Below are positions 1 to 10,390 of a DNA stretch of 64,000 nt, one piece after another. This stretch comes from an uncultured Myxococcales bacterium (lineage in GTDB: Bacteria > Myxococcota_A > UBA9042): contig CAIMLR010000027.1 in assembly GCA_903842345.1 (NCBI GenBank), positions 153,144 through 217,143 of the forward strand, written 5' to 3'. Every line of letters begins with the position of its first letter. Position 1 is the stretch's first letter. The translations under genes and the position numbers were made by a program. A model generated the notes under the pieces. The model was given only the letters and a program-made list of their open reading frames with translations. It did not search any database and was not told where the DNA came from.

Positions 1-595
1 AGCTTGTTCAGGGTCTGGCTCTTCAAGGCCTCGCGCTGCTTCTCGAGCAGGGCGCGACGCGACAGCACGATGTTGCCGCGCTTCTTGTTGAACTTGATGA
101 CCTTGAAGTGGAAACGCTGGCCGATGTACTTCTCCAGGTTGCGCACGGGGCGCAGATCCACCTGGGAGCCGGGCAGGAACGCCTTGACGCCGATGTCGAC
201 CGTGAGGCCGCCCTTGACGCGCGCCGTGATGACGCCTTCCACCAGTTCTTCGTTCTCGCAAGCTTCGGCGATTTCGTCCCAGATCTTCAGGCGGTCAGCC
301 TTCTCCTTGGACAGTTCGACGAGGCCGTTGTCGTTCTCACGGTTCTCAACGTACACGTCGATTTCGTCGCCGGCCTTGACCGTAACGACGCCATCCATGT
401 CAATGAATTCCTGAACAGGAATCTGACCTTCAGACTTGTACTTGATGTCGACGATAACAAAATCTTTGTTCACCGACAGGACGGTGCCGCGGACGATCTC
501 GCCCTCCAGGACATTTTGCTGCTTTTCCCAATCAAGGAACGCTGCTTCAAAGTCCAGGTCTTCAGCAAATCCCATGGTGTTGTCTTGCTCTGCCA
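1..595 (-). CDS. rpsA: 30S ribosomal protein S1, N-terminal part (runs off the window)
   Basis: Ribosomal protein S1 holds mRNA on the 30S subunit through tandem S1 (OB-fold) RNA-binding domains. The frame reads from ATG at 595 to the left edge, about 198 residues, and begins MAEQDNTMGFAEDLDFEAAF. Two S1-type modules are visible: GEIVRGTVLSVNKDFVIVDI with KYKSEGQIP, then VEGVITARVKGGLTVDIGVK with AFLPGSQVD, ending in the NKKRGNIVLSRRALLE signature of S1 repeats. AAAGGA lies about 9 bases upstream of the ATG as a ribosome binding site. The gene continues outside the window, so total repeat number is unknown. Identification is very secure. Confidence 0.97.
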
Positions 596-690
596 TTTCC
601 AATCCTTTTGTGTCCGCCGTTCGCACGTCCGCTGGCCAATCTGGCCATTGCGGCGTTTCCGTTGTTCAAAGTTCGCGAAGCAGGCGCATT

Positions 691-706
691 CCTTGCCGAG
701 GCAAGG
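691..706 (-). other. 5'-terminal hairpin of the rpsA transcript
   Basis: On the minus strand CCTTGC and GCAAGG form a 6-bp stem around a CTCG tetraloop. It begins within a base or two of the start point predicted from the rpsA promoter, so the mRNA would start in a stem. Such 5' stems often stabilise transcripts; that role is inferred here. Confidence 0.45.
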
Positions 707-713
707 GCGCAAG

Positions 714-741
714 ATTCTACCCAAAACCGCTGAGAAGTCAA
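714..741 (-). promoter_or_regulatory. sigma-70-like promoter of rpsA
   Basis: On the minus strand TTGACT (736-741) and TAGAAT (714-719) are separated by 16 bases, each matching consensus at five of six positions. The -35 box overlaps the stop codon of the upstream oppF gene, so rpsA can be transcribed independently. The predicted start is near 707, giving a leader of about 110 bases. Confidence 0.7.
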
Positions 742-1739
742 GATGCGATCGGCAGTTGCGCGGCCCGGATCGCGATGGGACAGGCGACTTGGCGGGTCGG
801 CAGCGCCGCGAGTTCTGGCGGCGACTGACGGCATTGCGGGATGGCAGACCGGCAGCGCGGATGGAAAGCGCAGCCTGACGGCGGCGCCAGCGGGCTGGGA
901 ATTTCACCGTCCAGCACCTGCAGCCCACGGGCGCGCGCGGCGATCGGATCATGCAGGGGCACGCTGCGCAGGAGCGCCTGCGTGTACGGGTGGAGCGGCG
1001 CATCGATGACGTCCCCGACCTGGCCTTGTTCCACCACGCGGCCGAGATACATCACGGCGACGCGGTCACACAGATGCGCCACGGCGCCGAGGTCGTGGGC
1101 GATAAACAGGTAGGAAAGTCCGCGCTGTTTGCGCAGATCGTCCAGCAGGTTGAGCACCTGGGCCTGGATCGACACGTCCAGCGCGGAGATCGGCTCGTCC
1201 AGCACGATGAGCTCCGGATCGGTGGCCAGCGCGCGCGCGATCCCGACCCTCTGGCGCTGCCCGCCGGACAGTTCGTGCGGCCAGCGCAGCGCGAAGCTCG
1301 TGTCCAGCCCGACCTGATCGAGCAGCGCGCCCACCCGCCGCTGGAGTTCCGCGTGCGTCAGGCGCTCATGCACCCGCAGCGGCTCCGCCACCGCGTCGCC
1401 GATGCGCATCCGCGGATTGCACGAGGCTTCTGGATCCTGGAAGACCACCGTCATCCGTCGGCGGATCGCCTGCAGCTTCTGCCGCGGCCAATGGGTGATG
1501 TCCTCGCCGGCAAACTGCACGCGCCCGGTCGTCACGTCCTGCAGGCGGAGAAGCGCGCGCCCGGTTGTCGACTTGCCCGACCCCGACTCGCCAACCAGCC
1601 CGAGCGCCTCGCCCTTGTGGATGGCCAGGGACACGCGCTCCACCGCACGCACACGGGCGACTTCACGCGGCAGCAGCAGCCCGTCGCGCACCGGAAAGTG
1701 CACGCTCACGTCGATCAGTTGCGCGAGGAGTTCAGCCAT
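738..1739 (-). CDS. oppF: Oligopeptide/dipeptide ABC transporter ATP-binding protein (OppF/DppF type)
   Basis: This cytoplasmic ATPase would energise import of peptides or related solutes, pairing with the OppD-like protein encoded just upstream. The 333-residue protein has Walker A GESGSGKS (50-57), Q-loop Gln101, signature LSGGQ (157-161), Walker B LIVLDEP (177-183) and switch His215. The C-terminal oligopeptide-transporter extension (HPYTQALL, then Cys-rich GCAFHPRC) is typical of OppD/OppF and unlike other ABC ATPases. The start overlaps the end of oppD by 8 bases, indicating translational coupling. No permease or substrate-binding gene lies nearby, so substrate cannot be assigned. Confidence 0.9.
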   Translation of the reverse strand: MAELLAQLIDVSVHFPVRDGLLLPREVARVRAVERVSLAIHKGEALGLVGESGSGKSTTGRALLRLQDVTTGRVQFAGEDITHWPRQKLQAIRRRMTVVFQDPEASCNPRMRIGDAVAEPLRVHERLTHAELQRRVGALLDQVGLDTSFALRWPHELSGGQRQRVGIARALATDPELIVLDEPISALDVSIQAQVLNLLDDLRKQRGLSYLFIAHDLGAVAHLCDRVAVMYLGRVVEQGQVGDVIDAPLHPYTQALLRSVPLHDPIAARARGLQVLDGEIPSPLAPPSGCAFHPRCRSAIPQCRQSPPELAALPTRQVACPIAIRAAQLPIAS

Positions 1740-2739
1740 CGGCGCGCTCCGCCAGTTCCGCCAGTTCTGCGAGTTCCGCGTGGCGGAAGCAGCGCACCGT
1801 CCGGTCAGCGGCGAGCGTTTCTTCTGGCGGCCGCGTCGTCAGACACAAAGCTTGGGCAGAAGCGCACCGCGGCGCAAACACGCAGCCCGGCGGTCGCGCA
1901 GCGGGACTCGGCGGCGTCCCCGCGATCGCCTGCAGCCGGTGGCCGCGGCTCTCCGTCGCCGGGATGCTCGCCAGCAGCGCGCGCGTGTACGGGTGGCGCG
2001 GCGCGGCGAAAAGGTCGCCGACCGAAGCGCGCTCCACAACCAGACCGGCGTACAGCACCGCCACGTCGTCCGCCATGTGCGCCACCACGCCCATGTCGTG
2101 CGTCACGAGCACCACCGCCATCCCCGTCTGCGCCTGCTGGTCGCGGATCAGCTGGAGCACTTGCGCCTGAATCGTCACGTCCAGCGCGGTCGTCGGTTCG
2201 TCGGCGAGCAGCACGTCCGGCTGGCACAGCAGCGCCATCGCGAGCACGACGCGCTGGCGCATCCCGCCGGACAGTTCATGCGGATAGGCGCGCATCCGCT
2301 GCGTCGGCGCGGAAATTCCCACGGCGTGCAACATCGCGATCGCGTGTGTCGCCGCCAGCGCGCGCGGCATCTTGCGGTGCACTTCCAGCACCTCCGTCAG
2401 CTGCGTGCCGATCCGCAGGTAGGGATTGAGCGACGTCATCGGATCCTGGAACACCATCGCCACGCGATCGCCGTTGAGCGCGCGGCGCTGATCGGCGGGC
2501 AGGTTCAGCAGGTCGATGTCGCCAAGCCGAAGCGCGGTCGCCCGAACGGTCGCGCGGCGCGGGTCGAGCAGCCCCATTGTCGCGAGGATCGACACGGACT
2601 TGCCGCTGCCGCTCTCGCCGACGACGCAGAGCGTGCGGCCTTGGGCGACGCGCAGGGACACGTCCTCGACCGCGGCGATGGGCCCGCGGTCGCTGGCAAA
2701 GGTCACAGCGAGGGATTCAACTTGCAGGGCTGGGGTCAC
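1732..2739 (-). CDS. oppD: Oligopeptide/dipeptide ABC transporter ATP-binding protein (OppD/DppD type)
   Basis: Second ATPase of the pair. The 335-residue protein reads from a GTG start at 2739, two bases after the stop of the preceding lipoprotein gene. Motifs: Walker A GESGSGKS (41-48), Q-loop Gln98, signature LSGGM (156-160, Met in place of the usual Gln), Walker B with DEP (180-182) and switch His214. The oligopeptide C-terminal extension follows, with HPYTRALL and GCVFAPRC. The last residues form an Ala-Glu-Leu repeat encoded by a 9-base tandem repeat, absent from typical OppD. The upstream partner is a lipoprotein rather than a peptide-binding protein, so it is unclear which transporter this pair powers. 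Confidence 0.9.
   Translation of the reverse strand: MTPALQVESLAVTFASDRGPIAAVEDVSLRVAQGRTLCVVGESGSGKSVSILATMGLLDPRRATVRATALRLGDIDLLNLPADQRRALNGDRVAMVFQDPMTSLNPYLRIGTQLTEVLEVHRKMPRALAATHAIAMLHAVGISAPTQRMRAYPHELSGGMRQRVVLAMALLCQPDVLLADEPTTALDVTIQAQVLQLIRDQQAQTGMAVVLVTHDMGVVAHMADDVAVLYAGLVVERASVGDLFAAPRHPYTRALLASIPATESRGHRLQAIAGTPPSPAARPPGCVFAPRCASAQALCLTTRPPEETLAADRTVRCFRHAELAELAELAERADG
1751..1777 (-). repeat. Three tandem 9-base units in the 3' end of oppD
   Basis: The units gccagttcc, gccagttct and gcgagttcc (plus strand) sit side by side and encode the Ala-Glu-Leu repeat at the OppD C-terminus. The unit is a whole number of codons, so copy changes would not shift the frame. Confidence 0.7.
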
Positions 2740-2741
2740 GG

Positions 2742-3923
2742 CTACAGGTGCAGCCCCGGCGCGAGCGGCTTGGCCGACGGCTCTGGCGTGTCCGCGAGGT
2801 GCAGCCCCGACGGGGCGGCTGCGTCCAGATGCAGCGGCGCATCAAGGCCGATCTTGGTCGCCTCCGCCGCCGGTCCCGCCATCTGCACCTGAATCGACGT
2901 GTACAGCTGCGATCGCGCCGTGCACCGCTGGCCGCGATTCGTGCGCCCGCAATCGTCGCGCAATCCGTCGATGACCTGGATGACCTGCTCCATCGGCACG
3001 TCCGGATCGACGCGGATGGTCACGCTTGTGATCTTGGGCGCGGCCAGCCGCATCCGTTCAGCGAGCGCGATCAGCGACTCCACGATGTTGCCCATCACTT
3101 CCGGGTACGCCGGCTCGCCCTGCGCACGACCGATTTCCACGCTCACGCCAGACGCGCTGATCAGCACCGTCAACGCCGTCGCGTCCGACGGAAGGCCGCC
3201 CGGCACGCTCTCGCCCGGCTCGGCCGCCCGGCGCGCGGCGATCAGCGTCGGCGCATCCGGCAGCGCCGTGCCAATGCCAAGCGCGTCGACAAGCTCACCG
3301 TCCATGCTGCCCGTCGCCAGCTGCGGTTTGGCGCCCGCCGCGCGCAAGGCCGCCATCACGGCCTCCACCGCCTGCCAATTCACCCGGCGATCCGCGATCA
3401 CCGGCACGTCCTTGTCCTTGAAGCCCGCCGCCAGATCGACGAGCGCTTGCAGTTTGCCCTCGGCGATTTGGCCAGGCTCAAACCCAAATTGCGCGACCGT
3501 GCTCGGGTGCGCCGTCGCGTCCGCGGTGCAGGCTTCCGGCTTCTTGCTCGTGCAGTGAACCGGGGCGATCGCCTTGCCGTTCAGCCACACCTGGCCGCGG
3601 CCAATCAGCACCGCCGGGCCCGGCCACACGCGCGCGGGCGCGACGCTGCCCGCATCCGGATTGGCCGTCGGCGTAATGTCCTGCCACGGCAGCGGCAAGC
3701 GGGCATCGGACGTTGAACGCGCCGGCTGCACTTGCATGTCCTGCTCCAGGGATCCCACGCGCTCCGTCGGCTGCGGCGGCACGTCGCCGCGCGGCGCGGT
3801 GTTGACCGGCCCGGGCTGGGCGTGTTTGTCCCCATCGTGGCGTTTGCAGCCCACCACGAGCAACGAACCAGCGACTGCGAACGCCACGAGCGGCCGCAAC
3901 GTCGAAACCATCGGCACTTTCAT
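2742..3923 (-). CDS. Lipoprotein with two ExbD/TolR-like periplasmic segments
   Basis: A predicted lipoprotein of 393 residues. The chosen ATG at 3923 has AGGGGG just upstream and opens MKVPMVSTLRPLVAFAVAG, followed by a lipobox ending LLVVGC; in-frame codons further upstream lack such a site. After a Pro-rich linker come two segments that resemble the periplasmic domain of ExbD/TolR: one with GRGQVWLNGKAI, then DKDVPVIADRRVNWQAVEAV; the other with ITSVTIRVDPDVPMEQVIQV then SQLYTSIQV. ExbD normally has a single N-terminal membrane helix and works with ExbB; here a lipid anchor replaces it and no exbB or tonB is near. Function is unknown; the ExbD resemblance is by eye and needs a profile search. 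It abuts oppD by two bases, so is probably co-transcribed. Confidence 0.65.
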   Translation of the reverse strand: MKVPMVSTLRPLVAFAVAGSLLVVGCKRHDGDKHAQPGPVNTAPRGDVPPQPTERVGSLEQDMQVQPARSTSDARLPLPWQDITPTANPDAGSVAPARVWPGPAVLIGRGQVWLNGKAIAPVHCTSKKPEACTADATAHPSTVAQFGFEPGQIAEGKLQALVDLAAGFKDKDVPVIADRRVNWQAVEAVMAALRAAGAKPQLATGSMDGELVDALGIGTALPDAPTLIAARRAAEPGESVPGGLPSDATALTVLISASGVSVEIGRAQGEPAYPEVMGNIVESLIALAERMRLAAPKITSVTIRVDPDVPMEQVIQVIDGLRDDCGRTNRGQRCTARSQLYTSIQVQMAGPAAEATKIGLDAPLHLDAAAPSGLHLADTPEPSAKPLAPGLHL

Positions 3924-3990
3924 CTTTGCCCCCTGCGCTTTGCGCTTGGATCCGTACTTTGCGCCCGTTGGCGCAGCGGTCAAGTCCCGG

Positions 3991-5061
3991 TTATTCCGAT
4001 GCCCCGCCGCGCGGCACCGCGATGGCTTCTGCGCGCAAAAGCGCGTGGATCATGCTGGCTGCGTCCGCGAGGCCCTTGCCGGCGATGTCGTACGCCGTCC
4101 CGTGATCGGGCGAGATGCGCGGCACCGGGAGGCCGCACGTCAGGTTGTAGGCATCGTGGAAGTGGACCGTCTTCAGCGGGCCAAGCGCCTGATCGTGGTA
4201 CATGCACAGCACCGCGTCGTAGCGGCCCGTGACGGCGCGATGGAAGACCGTGTCGGCGACGACCGGGCCCTCGACTTCCAGACCCAGCGCGCGCAGCTCC
4301 TGCACGGCGGGCTCGATGATGCGCTCTTCCTCATCGCCCAGCCGGCCGCCTTCGCCCGCATGCGGATTCAGCCCGCAGACCGCCAGCCGCGGCTCGCTGA
4401 TGTCCAGCCAGCGCACAAGCGCATCCGCCGCCGCGAGCCCGCAATTGACGATCCGCTCGGTGGACAGCAGCGACGCCACATCGCGCAGGGGCACGTGCGT
4501 CGTCACGGGCACGACGCGCAGGCGCGGACCGGCGAGCATCATGGCAAAGCGCGGCGCCTTCAGCATGCCGGCGAGATACTCCGTCTGGCCCGGCGGCCGC
4601 GGCTGGATGTGGTCAAAGATGCCCTTGGGCACGGGACCGGTCACCATCGCGTCGATTTCGCCGCGCACGGCCGCTTGCGCCATCGCTTCCAGGGCAAAAA
4701 ACGCCTGCTGGCGGCTCAAGAGGGTGCTCACACCGGGCTCAGGCACGGCGTTGCCGGGATCGCCGTCAGGACCCACGCCCACCAACGTCAGACCCGGCAG
4801 GCCCTTGCGCGGCGCCATGGGCACGCCAAATCGCTCCAGTGCCGCGCGCAGCCACGGCGCCAGATCGGCCGCGACGAACACGAGCAGCTCCACGCGGCGG
4901 TGCAAGTGGGTGTGCAGCAGCGCCTGGATCAGCACTTCCGGACCGATGCCCGCGGCGTCGCCCAGCGTCACGCCAATCCGCGCCACGCTCCCGTCGGCCT
5001 TGCGCGCCAATTGCCAGGAATCGCTTTCCACTCGGCCCATTCGCGTCCGTGAGACTGTCAT
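3991..5061 (-). CDS. pdxA: 4-hydroxythreonine-4-phosphate dehydrogenase
   Basis: PdxA oxidises 4-phosphohydroxy-L-threonine with NAD and a divalent metal in the DXP-dependent pathway to pyridoxal phosphate. The protein (356 residues from ATG 5061, preceded by AAGGAG with a 5-base gap) has the family hallmarks IGVTLGDAAGIGPEV near the N-terminus, VTTHVPLRDV, the metal-site block CGLNPHAGEGGRLGDEE, the MYHDQALGPLK loop and the C-terminal PRISPDHGTAYDIAG. An in-frame ATG ten codons upstream lacks a ribosome binding site. It is transcribed away from the peptidase gene on its right, the two starts being about 60 bases apart. No other pdx gene is visible here. Confidence 0.96.
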   Translation of the reverse strand: MTVSRTRMGRVESDSWQLARKADGSVARIGVTLGDAAGIGPEVLIQALLHTHLHRRVELLVFVAADLAPWLRAALERFGVPMAPRKGLPGLTLVGVGPDGDPGNAVPEPGVSTLLSRQQAFFALEAMAQAAVRGEIDAMVTGPVPKGIFDHIQPRPPGQTEYLAGMLKAPRFAMMLAGPRLRVVPVTTHVPLRDVASLLSTERIVNCGLAAADALVRWLDISEPRLAVCGLNPHAGEGGRLGDEEERIIEPAVQELRALGLEVEGPVVADTVFHRAVTGRYDAVLCMYHDQALGPLKTVHFHDAYNLTCGLPVPRISPDHGTAYDIAGKGLADAASMIHALLRAEAIAVPRGGASE

Positions 5062-5121
5062 CGACACTCCTTGCGCAGACCCGTATCGCATCGCGCGGCG
5101 CGGATGCTACCATTGCCGGCC

Positions 5122-5838
5122 ATGCAGCGGAAACCTCTTGAACCGATCCAGACCGTCCCAACGCCCGCGCCGGGCCTCCTCCTGCATTTGCCGGCGGACA
5201 TGGACGCGGCTACCCGCGCGTTCGTGCTGGATAATGTCGAAGCGCTGACGGAGCCGCTGCTGCCGTGGGGGCGTTTTCGCCAGCCGGTGCTGTTGCAGAC
5301 CGTGGCGGATGCGGAAGCGCTGCAGGAGCGCCTTGTCCTGCCGTCCCACGCGGAGCTGCGGGCGATTGCCGGGCTGGACCGCGTGGTGTTCTGGCCGCCG
5401 GCCGATCCCGACGCGCTTCGCCTGCTTCTGGTGCACGAGTTGGCCCACGTCCAGTGTTTTCAGCGCTGTACGCCGCCGCACGGCCGCGTGCCGTACCTGC
5501 CGACGTGGTTTCGCGAAGGCCTCGCGCTGCATGTCGCCCACGGTCGGCCCGATCCGCTGGCGCGACGGCCCCTGGCGCGGCACCGCGATCTGGCGCTGCT
5601 GCCCAATGCCAATGACGCGCTTGTCGCCCGCGATCCGACCGCGACGTACGCGCTCGCGGCGCACATGTTCACGGCGTGGCATGATCGTTTTGGCACGGTG
5701 GGGCTGACGGGGCTGTATGCGGCGATGCGCCAGGGCCATCCGTTCGCCACGGCGTTTCAGCGCGCCTGCCAGCAGCGCCTCAATGAGTACGTGGAGCTGT
5801 GGCTGGCGGCGGTGCGGCGCGAGGCGAAGACCGCTTAG
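5122..5838 (+). CDS. Putative gluzincin-type metallopeptidase (peptidase MA-like)
   Basis: A 238-residue protein with the zinc-peptidase motif HELAH (His105, Glu106, His109) and, about 23 residues later, WFREGLALH, where Glu132 is positioned as third zinc ligand as in gluzincins of the peptidase-MA type. No signal peptide is evident, so a cytoplasmic location is likely. The start is uncertain: ATG 5122 is preferred, ATG 5104 is also in frame, and neither has a clear ribosome binding site. The gene is alone on the plus strand between pdxA and frr and its stop lies 6 bases from that of frr. Substrate unknown; the fold assignment rests on motif spacing. Confidence 0.75.
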   Translation: MQRKPLEPIQTVPTPAPGLLLHLPADMDAATRAFVLDNVEALTEPLLPWGRFRQPVLLQTVADAEALQERLVLPSHAELRAIAGLDRVVFWPPADPDALRLLLVHELAHVQCFQRCTPPHGRVPYLPTWFREGLALHVAHGRPDPLARRPLARHRDLALLPNANDALVARDPTATYALAAHMFTAWHDRFGTVGLTGLYAAMRQGHPFATAFQRACQQRLNEYVELWLAAVRREAKTA

Positions 5839-5844
5839 CGGCGC

Positions 5845-6393
5845 CTAGACTTCCAGAATCTCGGCTTCTTTCTCGATGATGAACTGGTCGATCCGCTTGC
5901 CGGCGCCGTCCACGAGATCCTGCACTTTCTTCTTGGCGCGTGTCACGTCGTCTTCCGGCATGTCCTCGACCATGTCGATCATGTCCATCGCGTCCCGCCG
6001 CCCGTTGCGCGTCGAGATCTTGGCCTCTTCGCCCAGGTGCTTGAGCATCTTGACCATCTCACGGCGGCGATCGCCCGTCGGCGCCGGCACGGGCACCAGC
6101 ACCACGTCCCCGCGGTTGGCCGGCGTCAGACCCAGATTGGCGGCGAGCAGCGCCTTCTCAATCGGTCCGCACATGTTGCGGTCCCACGGCTTGACCTGCA
6201 GCAGCCGCGCGTCGACGACGGAAATCGTCGCAACCTGCGCCAGCGGCGACTCGTTGCCGTAGTACTCGATCCGCACGCCGTCCAGCAGTCCCGCGTTGGC
6301 GCGCCCCGTCCGCAGCTTGTGGGTCTCGCGCTTGAAGGCGTCAAACGAGTGGTTGAGCTTGTCCTGCAGTTCTTCGAGAATTTCCTGTTCCAT
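5845..6393 (-). CDS. frr: Ribosome recycling factor
   Basis: RRF acts with EF-G to split the post-termination ribosome. The 182-residue protein is of normal length. Diagnostic stretches are LRTGRANAGLLDGVRIEYYG, ATISVVDARLLQVKPWDRN, the conserved IEKALLAANLGLTP and the C-terminal helix with KEAEILEV. It lies 18 bases downstream of pyrH, as in most bacteria, and is the last gene of the rpsB-tsf-pyrH-frr group on this strand. Confidence 0.98.
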   Translation of the reverse strand: MEQEILEELQDKLNHSFDAFKRETHKLRTGRANAGLLDGVRIEYYGNESPLAQVATISVVDARLLQVKPWDRNMCGPIEKALLAANLGLTPANRGDVVLVPVPAPTGDRRREMVKMLKHLGEEAKISTRNGRRDAMDMIDMVEDMPEDDVTRAKKKVQDLVDGAGKRIDQFIIEKEAEILEV

Positions 6394-6411
6394 CTCGCCC
6401 TCGCTTCGTTC

Positions 6412-8431
<2,020 letters not shown>

Positions 8432-8500
8432 CAACCCACCTCGTGGATCGATGCTGCGCCGGCGATTCTCTCAGGTCAACAGGCGCTTGGCCGTTCTGAC

Positions 8501-9166
8501 TTACGCCAGACCCTGCGCCATGCGCTCCACTTCGGCGACGAAGTCGTCTTCTTTCTTGGCCAGGCCTTCGCCCAGCTCAAAGCGCGAGAAGCGCCGCACG
8601 ACGATGTTCTCGCCGGTCTTCGCGACGCGTTCGGCCAGGAACTTGCCGACCGGCGTGCCTTTCTCGTCCTTGATGTACGCCTGTTCCAGCAGACAGATGT
8701 CGCCGTACCACGCGTTGAGCTTGCCCTCGGCGATCTTCGGCACCAGGTTTTCCGGCTTGCCCATCTCCCGAACCTGCTGCTCAAAGATGCTGCGCTGGTT
8801 GCGGAGCAGGTCCGACGGAATGTCTTCCTTGCGCACGTATTCCGGACGCATGGCGACGATCTGCAGGCACAGGCTGCGCACGAGCTCTTCGAATTCCGGC
8901 GTGTTGGCGACGAAATCCGATTCGCAGTTCACTTCAATCAGCGCGCCCGACTTGCCGTCATGGTGCACGTAGCTGGACACGCGGCCTTCCACCGCCGTAC
9001 GCCCCGCCTTCTTCTGCGCCGTAGCCAGCGACTTCTTCTGCAGGTACTCGGACGCGGCCTTCATGTCGCCGTTGCTTTCCGTCAGCGCCTTCTTGCAGTC
9101 GCCCATCGGGGCGCCGGTCGAATCGCGCAGTTCCTTGATCATCGTAGCCGTAATCGCGACAGTCAT
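8501..9166 (-). CDS. tsf: Translation elongation factor Ts
   Basis: EF-Ts recycles EF-Tu by GDP-GTP exchange. The 221-residue protein begins ITATMIKELRDSTGAPMGDC followed by KKALTESNGDM, the diagnostic EF-Tu-contact region, and continues with the core block ALIEVNCESDFVANTPEF. Length fits the shorter single-core bacterial form. It follows rpsB after about 90 bases, as is standard. The final DDFVAEVERMAQGLA is a normal C-terminal module. Confidence 0.98.
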   Translation of the reverse strand: MTVAITATMIKELRDSTGAPMGDCKKALTESNGDMKAASEYLQKKSLATAQKKAGRTAVEGRVSSYVHHDGKSGALIEVNCESDFVANTPEFEELVRSLCLQIVAMRPEYVRKEDIPSDLLRNQRSIFEQQVREMGKPENLVPKIAEGKLNAWYGDICLLEQAYIKDEKGTPVGKFLAERVAKTGENIVVRRFSRFELGEGLAKKEDDFVAEVERMAQGLA

Positions 9167-9255
9167 GGTGTTCTCCAGGTCGGGACGCCAGTTGCTGGCT
9201 ATCCCTCGTCAAAAAATGAATGTGTCAGGAATCGCAGGTACCGGAGCGGTCAGGC

Positions 9256-10152
9256 TTACGCCTCTTCGCTGTCCGCATCCACGTCGGCATCGACTTCCGC
9301 GTCAGCGGCTTCGACGCCCGCTTCAGTCGCGACGTCCGCTTCAATCGCGGCGTCCACAACGGCGTCCGCGTGACGCGGCTTGCGGATGATCTCGACGTTC
9401 TCAAGCGCCGCGCCGGTCGGGCTCGCGCTGCCGCCTTCAAAGTCGCGACCAAAGGCTTCGCGGCTGGACGCGGCGCCGATGATGCAGGCTTCCGCCGCCG
9501 TCGAAACGAACAGGCGAATCGAACGCATCGCGTCGTCGTTGGCCGGGATGATGTAGTCGACCAGGTCCGGATCGGCGTTGGTGTCGCAGACGCCGACGAC
9601 CGGGATACCCAGACGGCGCGCTTCCGCGATCGCGATGTGCTCCTCGACCGGATCCACAACGAAGATCGCGCCCGGCATCGCCGGCATGGTGCGCAGACCA
9701 CCGAGGTTGCGCATCAGCTTGGCGTGCTGCTTGGCGAGGTGCGACAGCTCTTTCTTGGGCAGACGATGGGCCATTTCCGGGCTCATCATGCGCTCGATTT
9801 CGTTGAGCTTCTCAATCGACGTCTTGACCGTGCGGAAGTTGGTCAGCGTGCCGCCGAGCCAACGGTGGGCGACGACCGGCATCTTCGCGCGACCGGCTTC
9901 TTCCTTCACGATGTCGCGGGCCTGGCGCTTGGTGGCGACAAACAGGACCTGCTGGCCGTGCGCGGTGACGCGCGACAGGAAGTTGGTGGCGTCCTTGAGC
10001 AGCTTGGCGGTCTTGCCCAGGTTGATGATGTAGATGCCGTTGCGCGCGCCGTAGATGTAGCGCTTCATCTTCGGATTCCAGCGACGGGTCTGGTGACCGT
10101 AGTGCGCGCCGGCTTCGAGCATATCTTTGATGGTGACGTTCAGATTGGCCAT
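9256..10152 (-). CDS. rpsB: 30S ribosomal protein S2 with acidic C-terminal extension
   Basis: S2 is a late-assembling 30S protein. The first about 240 residues are canonical: IKDMLEAGAHYGHQTRRWNP, then KMKRYIYGARNGIYIINLGK, HRWLGGTLTNFRT, and VVGVCDTNADPDLVDYIIPA. The protein then runs on to 298 residues with a tail composed almost only of Ala, Asp, Glu and Val (for example VEAADAEVDADVDAD). Acidic S2 tails occur in several high-G+C groups. First gene of the translation cluster, with its own strong promoter and a structured leader about 160 bases long. Confidence 0.98.
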   Translation of the reverse strand: MANLNVTIKDMLEAGAHYGHQTRRWNPKMKRYIYGARNGIYIINLGKTAKLLKDATNFLSRVTAHGQQVLFVATKRQARDIVKEEAGRAKMPVVAHRWLGGTLTNFRTVKTSIEKLNEIERMMSPEMAHRLPKKELSHLAKQHAKLMRNLGGLRTMPAMPGAIFVVDPVEEHIAIAEARRLGIPVVGVCDTNADPDLVDYIIPANDDAMRSIRLFVSTAAEACIIGAASSREAFGRDFEGGSASPTGAALENVEIIRKPRHADAVVDAAIEADVATEAGVEAADAEVDADVDADSEEA

Positions 10153-10272
10153 GGTGAGCTCCGTTTACCTGCATCCGGCTGGATGCGTGCTGCCGCCCTG
10201 ACATGCACTGGGAGGTCCCAGCACGGAGTCGTCAGAGCGTGAGTTGACCCGAAAAACGCTTGCGTTTGACGA

Positions 10273-10313
10273 GGTTCGATCGCGTTTCTGGTTCAGACAG
10301 CCTGAACCGAACC
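10273..10313 (-). other. Nested stem-loop in the rpsB leader, candidate S2 autoregulatory site
   Basis: On the minus strand GGTTCG pairs with CGAACC (10308-10313 with 10273-10278) around an inner perfect stem GTTCAG/CTGAAC (10291-10307). It lies about 10 bases inside the transcript predicted from the promoter at 10330-10358. S2 is known to repress its own operon through leader RNA in enterobacteria; whether this structure plays that part is inference. Confidence 0.45.
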
Positions 10314-10329
10314 CGCGGTCGGGGGCAGA

Positions 10330-10358
10330 ATTGTAGGCCGAAAGCGCGCCGAACGCAA
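10330..10358 (-). promoter_or_regulatory. sigma-70-like promoter of rpsB
   Basis: On the minus strand TTGCGT (10353-10358) and TACAAT (10330-10335) are separated by exactly 17 bases; the -10 box matches five of six consensus bases. The predicted start is near 10323, giving a leader of about 170 bases before the rpsB ATG. Confidence 0.75.
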
Positions 10359-10390
10359 CAGAATCCGCACGTTGATCGACACGGGTCGCG

